From positions 54,424-118,423 of the forward strand of contig JAGPVP010000104.1 of NCBI GenBank assembly GCA_018066965.1: DNA of 64,000 nucleotides. Reading direction: 5' to 3'. Origin of the DNA: Zhongshania sp. Lineage in GTDB: Bacteria > Pseudomonadota > Gammaproteobacteria > Pseudomonadales > Spongiibacteraceae. This document shows, one piece after another, positions 47,108 through 57,455 of this stretch (position 1 is its first letter; each line of letters starts with the position of its first letter). The position numbers and the translations under genes are program-made. The notes beneath the pieces were generated by a model. It was not told the DNA's origin. It worked only from the letters and a program-made list of their open reading frames with translations, and ran no database searches.

Positions 47108-47162
47108 TCGCATTTTACGTTGCCACTAACGGCAAAACATACTTTATCACTAGGAGTATTTT

Positions 47163-47363
47163 ATGAATCAGGATATCGCTGAAGGTAAATGGAAACAGTT
47201 AAAGAGCCAAATCAAAGAGAAGTGGGCTGACTTAACTGACGACGACATAGAGCACGCTCAAGCTAACAACGAGCATTTTATCGGTGTCATTCAAGAGCGT
47301 TATGGTTTAGCGAAAGACGAAGCTAAAAAGCAATATGAAGATCTTAAAAAGAAAGTCTCTTAA
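47163..47363 (+). CDS. CsbD family stress-response protein
   Basis: A 66-residue charged, helical protein with the CsbD/YjbJ signature WKQLKSQIKEKWADLTDDDI and IGVIQERYGLAKDEAKK. E. coli YjbJ is an abundant stationary-phase and osmotic-stress protein. It has a clear ribosome site (TAGGAG) and lies between the DUF1328 and BON genes, which suggests a coordinated general-stress group. Its molecular role is unknown. Confidence 0.9.
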   Translation: MNQDIAEGKWKQLKSQIKEKWADLTDDDIEHAQANNEHFIGVIQERYGLAKDEAKKQYEDLKKKVS

Positions 47364-47414
47364 AAATATTTTTAAATAGCAAAATTTTCACCAATCAGAT
47401 TCATGGAGAAGAAT

Positions 47415-47972
47415 ATGACTATTAAAAAAGCGCTAGCCAGCGCCATCGTACTTTCATCGATTAGCATCACTCCCGTGTTAGCTAATGATTGGCAAGGTGC
47501 AACTAATGATGCGTGGCTAGACGGGAAGATTGAAACGGCCTTAATGCTAAACAGCGAACTAAATAATTTCACGATAGACACTGACGTAAAAAAATCGAAC
47601 GTCATGCTTACCGGTACGGTAAACAGTGAAATTGAAAAAGATTTGGCAGGTCAAATTGCCGAGAATGTCGACGGTGTAAAATCTGTAGACAACAAGCTTG
47701 TGGTAGACAAAAACTACACCAGCAAAGCAGAAGAGACCGGCAAGAAATTTAGCCGTACGTGGTATGACTTAACCACTACTGCAGGCATCAATATGAAGTA
47801 TGCTGCCAATGATGATATTGAGGCCACCAGTATCGACGTCGACACAAAAAATGGCATGGTGGTGTTAACTGGCACGGTTAAAAGCGACACCGCCCGTGAT
47901 TTAGCCGTAGAGATTGCCAAAGGCTTTGATCATGTAAATGACGTTGAAGACAATCTCACCGTCACTAACTAA
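47415..47972 (+). CDS. Periplasmic protein with two BON domains
   Basis: A 185-residue exported protein with a signal peptide (hydrophobic about 8-20, cleavage probably after VLA). Two BON domains follow, about residues 30-95 and 115-183, each with the pattern KSNVMLTGTVNSEIEKDLAG and VVLTGTVKSDTARDLAVEI. BON proteins such as OsmY bind membranes or lipids and are induced by osmotic stress. The ATG after GGAGAAGA is chosen. Third gene of the plus-strand stress group. Confidence 0.9.
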   Translation: MTIKKALASAIVLSSISITPVLANDWQGATNDAWLDGKIETALMLNSELNNFTIDTDVKKSNVMLTGTVNSEIEKDLAGQIAENVDGVKSVDNKLVVDKNYTSKAEETGKKFSRTWYDLTTTAGINMKYAANDDIEATSIDVDTKNGMVVLTGTVKSDTARDLAVEIAKGFDHVNDVEDNLTVTN

Positions 47973-48026
47973 GGCTCACGCCACTTAAGCCCTGCAGACT
48001 TTAGTTTCCCCTAAATCCTGCAGGCA

Positions 48027-48057
48027 TAAAAAAACCGCGCAATGCGCGGTTTTTTTA
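48027..48057. terminator. Bidirectional terminator between BON gene and rpmG
   Basis: ACCGCGC and GCGCGGT form a seven-base stem with an AAT loop, flanked by A7 and T7, so it can terminate both the stress group and the converging rpmB-rpmG transcript. Confidence 0.92.
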
Positions 48058-48078
48058 TGGAAGCCTTAAAACCAAGAG

Positions 48079-48249
48079 TTACTTGATTTTAGCTTCTTTG
48101 TACATCACGTGCTTACGTACCACTGGATCGTATTTTGAAAATTCAAATTTATCCGGAGTGTTACGTTTGTTTTTAGTGGTCGTGTAAAAGTGACCAGTAC
48201 CCGCACTAGAAACCAAACGGATTTTATCGCTTGCGCCTTTCTTAGCCAT
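48079..48249 (-). CDS. rpmG: 50S ribosomal protein L33
   Basis: A 56-residue ribosomal protein, shorter than typical ORF cut-offs. It reads with [33 protein letters not shown] and the C-terminal YKEAKIK, a clear L33 match. It lacks the zinc-binding Cys pairs, so it is the Cys-free (C-) type. It follows rpmB by 11 bases on the same strand, the standard rpmB-rpmG pair, and converges on the bidirectional terminator. Confidence 0.97.
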   Translation of the reverse strand: MAKKGASDKIRLVSSAGTGHFYTTTKNKRNTPDKFEFSKYDPVVRKHVMYKEAKIK

Positions 48250-48260
48250 GAGCAGTCTCC

Positions 48261-48497
48261 TTAGAATTTTTCGCCACGGGCAGTAAGTTCTGCTAACACA
48301 GACTCAATACCTTTTTTGTCGATGATGCGCATGCCTTTGCTAGAAACACGCAAAGTGACAAAACGCTTGTCTGCCTCAACCCAAAAACGGTGGCTGTGCA
48401 GGTTTGGCAAAAAACGACGACGAGTGCGGTTTTTTGCGTGTGATACATTGTTTCCGGTTACCGGACGCTTGCCAGTAACTTGACATACTCTAGACAT
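48261..48497 (-). CDS. rpmB: 50S ribosomal protein L28
   Basis: A 78-residue protein of the 50S subunit. [20 protein letters not shown] and [16 protein letters not shown] are the L28 signatures, and the length is exactly that of the family. It is the first gene of the rpmB-rpmG operon. The zinc Cys pairs of some L28 proteins are absent apart from one Cys near the N-terminus. Confidence 0.97.
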   Translation of the reverse strand: MSRVCQVTGKRPVTGNNVSHAKNRTRRRFLPNLHSHRFWVEADKRFVTLRVSSKGMRIIDKKGIESVLAELTARGEKF

Positions 48498-48694
48498 GAT
48501 AGTCGCCTCTTAAACCTTTATCCGCAGTGACGGTGCAAAAGGTTTTATAAAATCAGGTTCAAACCGGGCCGCCGCGTGTTTCTAACAATACTCGGGTGCC
48601 CTGAGAAATTGTAGCATCCCGGACACGGCCCAAATGGAGCGCGACTTTATACCAGAACAAAGATCAGCAAGCAAGTTTTATGCAGAAATTTTCC

Positions 48695-49369
48695 TTATAT
48701 TAATCCGCGCTCGGCCAGCGAAATCACCTCTGGCCCCGCCACCACACAGTGGTCTAACAGGCGCATATCCAGCAGGGCCAAGGCATCGCGGATACGGCGG
48801 GTAATCCGAATATCGGCGTCACTAGGCTCAGCCACACCCGATGGGTGATTGTGCGCCACAATCAGTGCCGCAGCATGTAATTCCAGTGCCCGTCGCGCAA
48901 TCTCTCGAGGGTAAACCGCTGCGCCATCAATCGTGCCGTAAAACAGCGGCTCGTAGCAGAGCAGCTGGTGTTGATTGTCGAGGTACATCACCGCAAACAC
49001 CTCCCGCACCTCATGCCGCAACTGGGCCAGTAAAAACTGTCTCGTCGATGCCGCACTGCTAAATACCGGCCGCTGCTGAAGCGCCTCCGCCAAATAGCGG
49101 CGCGACATTTCGACTACGGCCTGCAATTGCACAAATTTGGCATCGCCCAAGCCATGAGAGGCGCAAAAGCGGTCGCGGCTCGCCGCAATCAAAGCACCAA
49201 GCCCACCGTGCTCCTGCAATAGCTCGCGGGCTAAATCCACCGCAGACTTCCCCTTAACGCCAGTACGCAAAAAAATCGCGAGTAATTCTGCATCTGCCAA
49301 CGCGGCGGCACCGCGCTGTAATAGTTTTTCTCGCGGCCGCTCGTCCTCCGGCCAATCAGTGATCGCCAT
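48695..49369 (-). CDS. radC: DNA repair-associated protein RadC (JAMM family)
   Basis: A 224-residue protein of the UPF0758/RadC family. An N-terminal helix-hairpin-helix part (about 10-100, ending [15 protein letters not shown]) precedes the JAMM metalloprotease-like domain with the metal motif [17 protein letters not shown]. Despite the name, a repair role is not established. The ATG with AAGGAGG six bases upstream is chosen over one seven codons earlier. It is divergent from coaBC, the usual arrangement. Confidence 0.93.
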   Translation of the reverse strand: MAITDWPEDERPREKLLQRGAAALADAELLAIFLRTGVKGKSAVDLARELLQEHGGLGALIAASRDRFCASHGLGDAKFVQLQAVVEMSRRYLAEALQQRPVFSSAASTRQFLLAQLRHEVREVFAVMYLDNQHQLLCYEPLFYGTIDGAAVYPREIARRALELHAAALIVAHNHPSGVAEPSDADIRITRRIRDALALLDMRLLDHCVVAGPEVISLAERGLI

Positions 49370-49479
49370 AACACCCTCCTTGGTGAGCATGGATTATCGG
49401 CTGCGCCAAACCACACGGTAGTCGGCGGCGGCGATAAGCTTCATAATAACGCCATACGGACTAATAGCGACACGGCGAT

Positions 49480-50685
49480 ATGAAACAACTTAGCAATCGG
49501 CGCATTCTTCTCGGCGTTACCGGCGGCATTGCGGCGTACAAAAGCGCCGAGCTGATCAGACGCCTAAAAGATCACGGCGCCGATGTGAGCGTTGTTATGA
49601 CGGCAGCGGCAATGGAGTTTATTACTCCACTCACACTGCAAGCCCTGTCAGGCAACCCTGTTCACACCACCCTGCTCGATCCCGAAGCCGAAGCAGGCAT
49701 GGGCCATATTGAATTGGCGCGCTGGGCCGACCTTATTTTAATTGCGCCTGCCAGCGCCGATTTCATGGCCCGGCTCGCCAATGGCCGCGGCGATGATTTA
49801 CTTACCACGCTGTGTTTAGCCACCGCAGCACCGATCGCGCTCGCCCCAGCCATGAACCAAGGCATGTGGCGCGACCCAGCCACCCAAGCCAATGCCGCCA
49901 CCCTCACCGCGCGCAATATTGCCCTGTTCGGACCCGCCGCTGGCGAACAGGCCTGCGGTGATGTCGGCCCCGGCCGCATGCTGGAAGCCGAAGAACTAGC
50001 AGCACTCGCCGCCAGTATTTTTAACACCCGCCTCTTAGACGGCGTACACCTCACCATTACCGCCGGCCCCACTCGTGAAGCCATAGATCCTGTTCGCTAC
50101 ATTAGCAATCATAGCTCCGGAAAAATGGGGTACGCGCTTGCCGCTGCCGCCGCTGATGCCGGCGCGATCGTCACGCTGATCAGCGGGCCAACCAATCTAG
50201 CCTGCCCAGAGCGGGTCACACGGTTAGACGTCATTAGCGCCCAAGATATGTTCGACGCCACTATGGCCACCCTCGGCAGCTGTCAGCTTTTCATTGGCTG
50301 CGCCGCCGTAGCCGACTACCGCCCAGTCAATGTGGCCGAGCAAAAAATCAAGAAAAACAACGACACCATGCACATTGATTTGGTACGCAACCCAGACATT
50401 GTTAGCACCGTCGCCCATCGCAAGCCGCGCCCAGTAACCATTGGCTTTGCCGCAGAAACACAAGACCTTATCCGCTATGCTCGAGGTAAACTGGAACGTA
50501 AAAATCTGGATTTAATTATCGCTAACGACGTTTCAAATACGGCTATTGGCTTTAATGCCAGCGACAACGCCGTGACCGCGATTTGGAAAGACGGCGAGTG
50601 TAATATTCAACAAATGGGCAAACATCAGCTAGCAAGCGAATTAGTCCGCCTGATTGCACAGCAATTCTTTCCCGCGAAAAGCTAG
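49480..50685 (+). CDS. coaBC: Bifunctional phosphopantothenoylcysteine decarboxylase/synthetase
   Basis: Carries out two steps of coenzyme A synthesis: CTP-dependent ligation of phosphopantothenate with cysteine (CoaB) and FMN-dependent decarboxylation (CoaC). The 401-residue protein has the CoaC half (1 to about 185) with LLGVTGGIAAYKSAEL, APAMNQGMWRDPA and the ACGDVGPGRM motif with the catalytic Cys, and the CoaB half with TAGPTREAIDPVRYISNHSS. In pseudomonads dut follows; here algC follows directly. Confidence 0.96.
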   Translation: MKQLSNRRILLGVTGGIAAYKSAELIRRLKDHGADVSVVMTAAAMEFITPLTLQALSGNPVHTTLLDPEAEAGMGHIELARWADLILIAPASADFMARLANGRGDDLLTTLCLATAAPIALAPAMNQGMWRDPATQANAATLTARNIALFGPAAGEQACGDVGPGRMLEAEELAALAASIFNTRLLDGVHLTITAGPTREAIDPVRYISNHSSGKMGYALAAAAADAGAIVTLISGPTNLACPERVTRLDVISAQDMFDATMATLGSCQLFIGCAAVADYRPVNVAEQKIKKNNDTMHIDLVRNPDIVSTVAHRKPRPVTIGFAAETQDLIRYARGKLERKNLDLIIANDVSNTAIGFNASDNAVTAIWKDGECNIQQMGKHQLASELVRLIAQQFFPAKS

Positions 50686-50777
50686 ACAGACTGCGCCGGC
50701 ACTACCATTATGATGCTATTAGAATCTGCGCCACCAAAATAAACGCCACCGCTATCAAGGATCAGATTACAAGTACA

Positions 50778-53234
50778 ATGAGAAAAAAAGCGCCCACCAC
50801 CGCCACCGCCAGCAAACTCAAGCGCGCCTCGCGATTCTCTGCTCACCAGCGCGATATCGTCATCTCAGCGCTGGTCTGTATCGGCATGGTATTCGGCGCG
50901 TTTTACTGGATACAACATTTTGAAGAGCCCCGCGCTTTAAGCCAGCGTATCGATACCGTCACGTCAAACGTCGCCGACCATCAGCGCGGCATCGTCCGCG
51001 ATGTAATTACTCAGCTTGGCGAACGTGTTACCGCACAAACCGCCAACCCAGAATTAGTTAGTGCGCTAAGCCAAGACAACATCAGCAGTGACAGCCTGTT
51101 TTCACAAAGCCTTAAACGCGCCTTCCCCGAAGCCCTAGACACCAAAATTATTTACATTGGCAATCAAGGTATTGCCGACGAACGCAGTGAAACCCAGCGC
51201 CTTCGCAACAACATCGAAATTGATATGCTGCGCAAAAGCATCGACAACAACACCCTGATTATTGAGGCCTACAAGCACGACAAAAAATGGCTTATCTCGT
51301 TTGTCAAAACTGCGGGGAAACATGGCGCAATATACGTCACTTTTGACGCCAAGTACTTTGAAAAGATGCTCAGCAGCCTTGCGGGTAATGCAGTTAGCAA
51401 CGAGCTGATTCAAACCTATAAAACCCGCCGCGACAGCGTGATCAAACCCTCGGTGATTAGTTACCCAGAGGCCATGCAAAGCCGCCCGCTGTCAGTACCG
51501 GGCTGGACTTTACAGGTCTATCCACAGGACGTTACCGTACAAAGCCTGAGCTCAGACAGCACCTTGTTATGGCTAATTTGCGTACTTTGCGTCGCCCTTA
51601 TTGCCGGCAGTCACGCCATTTTCTTTGTGCGCAGTTATCAAATTCCTGCCGCGATTAAAAGCAAAGCTAACTCTGCAAAAAATACCGCAGACACCCAAAC
51701 AACCCCGGCGCCAAGCCTAGAGCAGGCGCTCGCCAAAAAACTCGCGGCGAGCCGCCAAGGTAATTTACCAAAGCGCGACAACTTCCCCGCGCCAGACAAC
51801 GCGCCACCTTTGCCAGAATTAAATAGCAGCGACGCCCCAAGTGCCAAGAAAACCCCCGCATCAAGCGTCGCCGTTAACTGCTTTCGCGCCTACGATATTC
51901 GCGGCATTGCCGACACCGAATTAGATGACAACACTTGCTTTGCTATTGGCCGCGCCGTGGGCAGCGAGGCACTAAGCCGGAGTCAAACTAAATTACTGCT
52001 TGGCCGCGACGGCCGTCTAAGCAGCCCCCGCATTCACAATGCGCTGGTTAAAGGTTTACTCAGCACCGGCATTAACGTCACCGACCTTGGCCTTATCGCC
52101 ACCCCCATGCTGCATTACGCCTGCCAAGACCTGAATATCGGCAACGCCATCATGATTACCGGCAGCCACAACCCCGGCCATTACAATGGCATGAAAATCA
52201 GCTTGGAATTCAAATCACTCAGCGCCCGTGACATACAGGCGCTGCGGCACCGCATTGACGCACAGGACTTTGAAAGCGGCCAAGGCAGCCTGAGCAACGA
52301 CAGTATTGAGCAACGCTATATTGATCGGGTGACCGGCGATGTCGTCATTGCCCAAACCCTGAGAGTCGTGATCGATGCCGGCAATGGCGCTACATCTAAT
52401 ATCGCGCCGACGCTATTTGAAGAATTAGGTTGCGAAGTCATCCCCTTATTTTGCGAGATGGACGGCAACTTCCCCAACCATGCCCCCGACCCAACGGTTA
52501 CAGGCAACCTCAGCGCCCTGAAAGCTGCCGTTGCTGAGCACCGCGCAGATATCGGGATCGCCTTTGACGGTGACGGCGACCGCCTTGCCATCGTTACCGC
52601 ACAGGGCCGCTGCCCAGCGGCAGATGAACTGTTGATGGTGCTGGCCAATGACATGGTGGCACGCAACCCCGGCGCTGAAATTCTTTTTGACGTGAAATGT
52701 ACCCGCCTACTGTCAGAACTTATCGTTGACGCTGGCGGCCGCCCCACCATGTGGAAATGCGGCCACTCGTACATGAAACAAAAAATGACAGACACCGGCG
52801 CGCTATTGGGCGGCGAATTCTCTGGCCATATTTTTTATAAAGAACGCTGGTACGGTTTTGACGACGGCATGTATACCGCCGCCCGCTTATTAGAAATACT
52901 CACCCTGTCTGGGCTCACCATGGATGACGCGCTAGACAATCAGCGCGCACTGGTAAGCAGCCCAGAAATTTTGATTCCCGTTGCTGATGAGCGTAAATTT
53001 GCGCTTGTTGAAACCTTTGCCGAAAATCAAAAGTTCGCCGACGCCACGTTAATCAATATCGACGGTTTGCGGGTAGAATTCCGGCAAGGCTGGGGCCTAA
53101 TCCGCGCGTCCAATACCGGCCCCGCCATTACCCTGCGCTTCGAAGCCGATAGTGAGGCCTCACTGGCGCGCATACAAAATGACTTCAAGGATTTGCTGCT
53201 AAGGATTGATCCGACGCTGGCAGATAGTCTTTAA
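50778..53234 (+). CDS. algC: Phosphomannomutase/phosphoglucomutase with membrane-anchored N-terminal region
   Basis: Interconverts hexose 6- and 1-phosphates for alginate, LPS and related polysaccharides. The 818-residue protein has a C-terminal alpha-D-phosphohexomutase of about 460 residues: the phosphoserine loop in MITGSHNPGHYNGMKI, the metal loop FDGDGDRLAI, the sugar loop GGEFSGHIFYKERWYG and the phosphate-binding RASNTGPAITLRFE. The N-terminal 360 residues carry two hydrophobic helices (about 27-46 and 261-280) around a periplasmic region, then a Pro/Ala/Lys linker, as in long AlgC proteins. It precedes argB. Confidence 0.93.
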   Translation: MRKKAPTTATASKLKRASRFSAHQRDIVISALVCIGMVFGAFYWIQHFEEPRALSQRIDTVTSNVADHQRGIVRDVITQLGERVTAQTANPELVSALSQDNISSDSLFSQSLKRAFPEALDTKIIYIGNQGIADERSETQRLRNNIEIDMLRKSIDNNTLIIEAYKHDKKWLISFVKTAGKHGAIYVTFDAKYFEKMLSSLAGNAVSNELIQTYKTRRDSVIKPSVISYPEAMQSRPLSVPGWTLQVYPQDVTVQSLSSDSTLLWLICVLCVALIAGSHAIFFVRSYQIPAAIKSKANSAKNTADTQTTPAPSLEQALAKKLAASRQGNLPKRDNFPAPDNAPPLPELNSSDAPSAKKTPASSVAVNCFRAYDIRGIADTELDDNTCFAIGRAVGSEALSRSQTKLLLGRDGRLSSPRIHNALVKGLLSTGINVTDLGLIATPMLHYACQDLNIGNAIMITGSHNPGHYNGMKISLEFKSLSARDIQALRHRIDAQDFESGQGSLSNDSIEQRYIDRVTGDVVIAQTLRVVIDAGNGATSNIAPTLFEELGCEVIPLFCEMDGNFPNHAPDPTVTGNLSALKAAVAEHRADIGIAFDGDGDRLAIVTAQGRCPAADELLMVLANDMVARNPGAEILFDVKCTRLLSELIVDAGGRPTMWKCGHSYMKQKMTDTGALLGGEFSGHIFYKERWYGFDDGMYTAARLLEILTLSGLTMDDALDNQRALVSSPEILIPVADERKFALVETFAENQKFADATLINIDGLRVEFRQGWGLIRASNTGPAITLRFEADSEASLARIQNDFKDLLLRIDPTLADSL

Positions 53235-53237
53235 TAG

Positions 53238-54188
<951 letters not shown>

Positions 54189-54248
54189 GCCCAGCGACAA
54201 TACATTATCCAGCGAGGGCTTCACGCCCATTAAGGTCAGCTACACCCT

Positions 54249-54833
54249 ATGAACAAACGTCCTTCACGACGCGATGAAATTTTGCACGCCCTCGCCACTA
54301 TGCTGGAAACCCAACCGGGCACCCGTATTACCACCGCTAAACTGGCCGCCGAAGTCGGCGTGTCAGAAGCGGCGCTGTACCGGCACTTTCCTAGCAAGGC
54401 CAAAATGTTTGAGGGTTTAATTGAGTTTGTAGAAGACGCCATCTTCAGCCGCGTCACCCTTATTATGAAAGAAGAAAGCCAAAGTCTTGCCCAACTTAAC
54501 GGCATCCTGCAACTTTTGCTGGGCTTCACCGAACGCAATCCTGGCATTACCCGTATTTTTAACGGCGACGCCCTCGCTGGCGAAAATGAACGCCTGCGCA
54601 ATCGCGTTGTTCAGTTTTACGACCGCCTAGAAACCCAGTTAAAGACCATATTACGAGAAGCGGAGCTACGGGAAGGACTGCGCACCGTTATCACCGCCAA
54701 TAGCACCGCCAATTTGCTGCTGTCTGCAGCAGAAGGTCGCATAGGTCAGTTTGTACGCAGTGATTTTAAACGCCGCCCCACCGAACACTGGGACGAACAG
54801 TGGCAACAGATCAGCGCGGGTATTTTTCGTTAA
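54249..54833 (+). CDS. slmA: Nucleoid occlusion factor SlmA
   Basis: A 194-residue TetR-family protein that binds DNA and blocks FtsZ ring assembly over the nucleoid. The N-terminal helix-turn-helix is [20 protein letters not shown], followed by the SlmA-specific [20 protein letters not shown] and [20 protein letters not shown]. The length equals E. coli SlmA (198). Its location downstream of argB, near pyrE, supports the identification; E. coli slmA is also next to pyrE. Confidence 0.93.
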   Translation: MNKRPSRRDEILHALATMLETQPGTRITTAKLAAEVGVSEAALYRHFPSKAKMFEGLIEFVEDAIFSRVTLIMKEESQSLAQLNGILQLLLGFTERNPGITRIFNGDALAGENERLRNRVVQFYDRLETQLKTILREAELREGLRTVITANSTANLLLSAAEGRIGQFVRSDFKRRPTEHWDEQWQQISAGIFR

Positions 54834-54845
54834 TGCGACTCCGCG

Positions 54846-55523
54846 CTAGTCGCTAGGCGCGTAATACTGCAAACGTTTTTCCGCCTGGGTTTGTAAATGT
54901 GCGAAGCGCGCCTTATCACGCTCATAGTTACTCGCCACCGCATCAAGATCCAATACTCGACCATTGATATGTTGCTCGGTGGTTGTCACCTCTCGACGCA
55001 ATGATGCCAGCGTATCCATCAACGCCTCAGGTACCTCTTGGCCACGGCGCTCTAGCTCCGCTGCTTCGCTTTGATTTTTTAAGATCTGTTGCTTGGTCGC
55101 AGACAAATTACTTTTCAGAATAGAAATGCGCACTTTAATGTCGTTAATTGCCCGCACTTTGGCAACGTCGATATCCTGCACACTGCTATAGCGCAAGAGC
55201 AAAGACTGATCCCACTTGCGAGTTTTGGCATCGGCCTCAGCCCTAGCCTCAGCAATCCGCTGCTCCTGAGCCCGCGCCTTATTCTCAGCCTCACTCAGTT
55301 TAGGCTGCACTGTTTTTACCACCGTGCCATCAACCCGAATAACGTCGTAGCCCCGCGGTACGGCTTCTGGTGGCACACTGCTATCAATGACCACCGTGCC
55401 ATTGGTATTAGGGTAGCGATAATAGAGGGTTTCCGCCGACAACTCAGACGCACCTGCACTAATCAACAAGCCTAATAAAATCCAGCGACTCACAGCCACA
55501 ATACTGACCACTCCCAAACACAC
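54846..55523 (-). CDS. DUF4124 family exported coiled-coil protein
   Basis: A 225-residue envelope protein with a signal peptide (hydrophobic about 12-27, cleavage after SAETLYY or nearby) and an N-terminal DUF4124 domain (about 30-75, ETLYYRYPNTNGTVVIDSSV). The rest is a long coiled coil with many Glu/Arg/Ala residues. The function is unknown; DUF4124 proteins are periplasmic and often Gln-rich. It faces slmA tail to tail and lies 29 bases after pyrE on the same strand. Confidence 0.82.
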   Translation of the reverse strand: MCLGVVSIVAVSRWILLGLLISAGASELSAETLYYRYPNTNGTVVIDSSVPPEAVPRGYDVIRVDGTVVKTVQPKLSEAENKARAQEQRIAEARAEADAKTRKWDQSLLLRYSSVQDIDVAKVRAINDIKVRISILKSNLSATKQQILKNQSEAAELERRGQEVPEALMDTLASLRREVTTTEQHINGRVLDLDAVASNYERDKARFAHLQTQAEKRLQYYAPSD

Positions 55524-55552
55524 AAACCTGCAAAAATATGCTTTAAACTGAT

Positions 55553-56206
55553 TTATACCTCAACACCGTAACGATCGCGATACGCATTAATACGCGCCAC
55601 CAAAGCCGGATCAGTCGCAGCAGTAGACAAATAATCAACAATATCATTCAAGCCCACAATACTAATCACCGCGAGTGACGCGTCTTGTTCTAGCTCCTGA
55701 ATTGCCGAGCGCTCACCCTGGCCGCGCTCTTGGCGGTCTAAGCCAATAGCGACCCCAGCCACATTGGCACCAGCGACTTCGATCATGGCAATGGCCTCGC
55801 GAATAGCTGTGCCCGCGGTAATGACGTCATCGATAATCAATACTTTTCCCTGCAGTGGCGCGCCAACTAAACTGCCACCCTCGCCATGATCCTTTTTCTC
55901 TTTGCGGTTATAAGCGTATGGCACGTCACGCTGATGATGATCTGCCAGCGCGCACGCCGTCACCGCCGCCAAAGAAATACCTTTGTAAGCCGGCCCAAAC
56001 AAAACATCAAACTCCACTCCAGACGCCATAATCGCATCGGCATAACAACGCCCTAATGCCGCCAGTGCCGCACCGCTGCAAAAACGTCCCGCATTAAAAA
56101 AATAAGGGCTAACCCGACCCGATTTAAGCGTATATTCACCAAAGCAAAGTGCCTCGCTGGCAATAGCTTGCTGAATGAATTGTTGCTGATATTCCTTAAT
56201 GCTCAT
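55553..56206 (-). CDS. pyrE: Orotate phosphoribosyltransferase
   Basis: Forms orotidine 5'-phosphate from orotate and PRPP in pyrimidine synthesis. The 217-residue protein has the PRPP loop [16 protein letters not shown], the catalytic loop with [12 protein letters not shown], and the N-terminal [17 protein letters not shown]. The ATG after GAGGG is chosen over a TTG four codons earlier. Divergent from the crc-like gene, as in pseudomonads. Confidence 0.96.
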   Translation of the reverse strand: MSIKEYQQQFIQQAIASEALCFGEYTLKSGRVSPYFFNAGRFCSGAALAALGRCYADAIMASGVEFDVLFGPAYKGISLAAVTACALADHHQRDVPYAYNRKEKKDHGEGGSLVGAPLQGKVLIIDDVITAGTAIREAIAMIEVAGANVAGVAIGLDRQERGQGERSAIQELEQDASLAVISIVGLNDIVDYLSTAATDPALVARINAYRDRYGVEV

Positions 56207-56543
56207 CTGCACCCTCAATTAAATCTTGGTGAATGTTTCGGCGGCTATTTTACGCGGCCGCCTTAGCTGGCTACTACCTAATTCCATAGGATTGGCGACA
56301 AATGCACGCAAATGCCATGATCTGCACGGGGTGTCGACGTTAATTCGGGTGTTTTTTAGTAGATATTAACCGCTGTGATTGTTGTCGTTAGGGTTTCATT
56401 GTAGTCTAAGCCCTTGTTTATATCTAAAATCTAGAACAGCCCAACTTTATAGTATTTAAGCATCTTAGTCTGGCGCGCCCAGCCACTGAGACTGCATATC
56501 CTTTAGCCATACTACTGGCTATGATCGACGCGATAGGAAACAC
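56207..56543. other. pyrE-crc divergent intergenic region
   Basis: This 337-base region carries the promoters of pyrE and the crc-like gene. It is AT-rich toward crc. TAGCCA and TGGCTA form a short inverted repeat about 25 bases before the crc start, and AGGA precedes its ATG. No convincing -35/-10 pair, attenuator or RNA gene was identified. Confidence 0.4.
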
Positions 56544-57326
56544 ATGAGAATCATCAGCTTTTGCGCTGACAGCATTGTAGATGCCGCCAAAAAAGGCTTT
56601 TTTGACTGGGTCGTAAACCAAGACGCAGACATAATCTGCATTCAAAACTTGGGTATCGCCGAGTACAAACTCCGCGACGACGTGTATTTCCCCCGCGACT
56701 ATAATCCCTACTTCTTCGATGCCGCCGACGGTAAACACAACGGCGTTGCCATTTATTGTCGCCAACTTCCCAAAGCCATCATGACCGGCTTGGGGTTTTT
56801 AGACTTTGACATGGACGGCCTTTATATTCAGGCCGACTTTGACAATATCAGTATTGGCAGCTTGTTGGCACCCACCGCAGAAGAAGGCGATAGCACCGGC
56901 TTAATTCGCAAAAACCAATTTTTTGAGCAGTATTTGAATCATCTGACCAAAGTCCGCAATAAACGCCGCGACTTTATCATTTGTGGAAACTGGAATATTG
57001 CCCATCGCGCCATCGACATTCAGGACATCCGTGGCAACCACGGCAAACCCGGCAGCTTGGCCGAAGAGCAACAGTGGCTAGACCGTCTTTTCCGCGAGCA
57101 ACACTACGCAGACGCCTTCCGCCTCATCAACAACGATGCCGACGAGTTCAGCTGGTGGCCTGACGGTGAGCCAGGCACCAACGGCTGGCGGGTAGACATG
57201 CAAATCACCTCTGAGCACATCACGCCACGGGTAGAATACGGCGCCATTTACAAAGTGCAGGAATTTGGTAAGCACGCACCGCTGATAATGGACTACGACT
57301 TTGAACTACCAGAGAGCCCGTTTTAA
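56544..57326 (+). CDS. crc: Crc-like catabolite repression control protein (exonuclease III fold)
   Basis: A 260-residue exonuclease/endonuclease/phosphatase-fold protein. Its position between pyrE and rph, and the HAPLIMDYDFELP ending, match pseudomonad Crc, which works with Hfq in post-transcriptional carbon catabolite repression. Catalytic residues of exonuclease III are changed: the Asn of the FNING motif is Cys7, the metal-binding Glu is Asn35 (ICIQNLG), the GDxN Asp is Asn (CGNWNIAH), and the SDH motif is GKH. It is therefore probably not a nuclease. RBS AGGA lies six bases before the ATG. Confidence 0.85.
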   Translation: MRIISFCADSIVDAAKKGFFDWVVNQDADIICIQNLGIAEYKLRDDVYFPRDYNPYFFDAADGKHNGVAIYCRQLPKAIMTGLGFLDFDMDGLYIQADFDNISIGSLLAPTAEEGDSTGLIRKNQFFEQYLNHLTKVRNKRRDFIICGNWNIAHRAIDIQDIRGNHGKPGSLAEEQQWLDRLFREQHYADAFRLINNDADEFSWWPDGEPGTNGWRVDMQITSEHITPRVEYGAIYKVQEFGKHAPLIMDYDFELPESPF

Positions 57327-57341
57327 GCTAGCTTGATGCTG

Positions 57342-57455
57342 AACGGGAGACGGGAGAGGCAAGGCCACGATCCTCGATGGCTCCCTAACTTACCTCTCCC
57401 GCGTTAGCGTTACACCTCTGGACTCCGGAATCTTTAGCGTCTCCCCTCTCCCGTC
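57342..57455. repeat. REP-like inverted repeat cluster between crc and rph
   Basis: GACGGGAGAGG (57349-57359) is exactly complemented by CCTCTCCCGTC (57445-57455), which runs into the rph stop codon. A further inverted copy, CCTCTCCCG, lies at 57393-57401, and a partial direct copy, ACGGGAGA, at 57343-57350. The repeats can pair in alternative ways and fill the 127-base gap between converging genes. They resemble an extragenic palindromic element or a bidirectional processing site. Confidence 0.7.
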
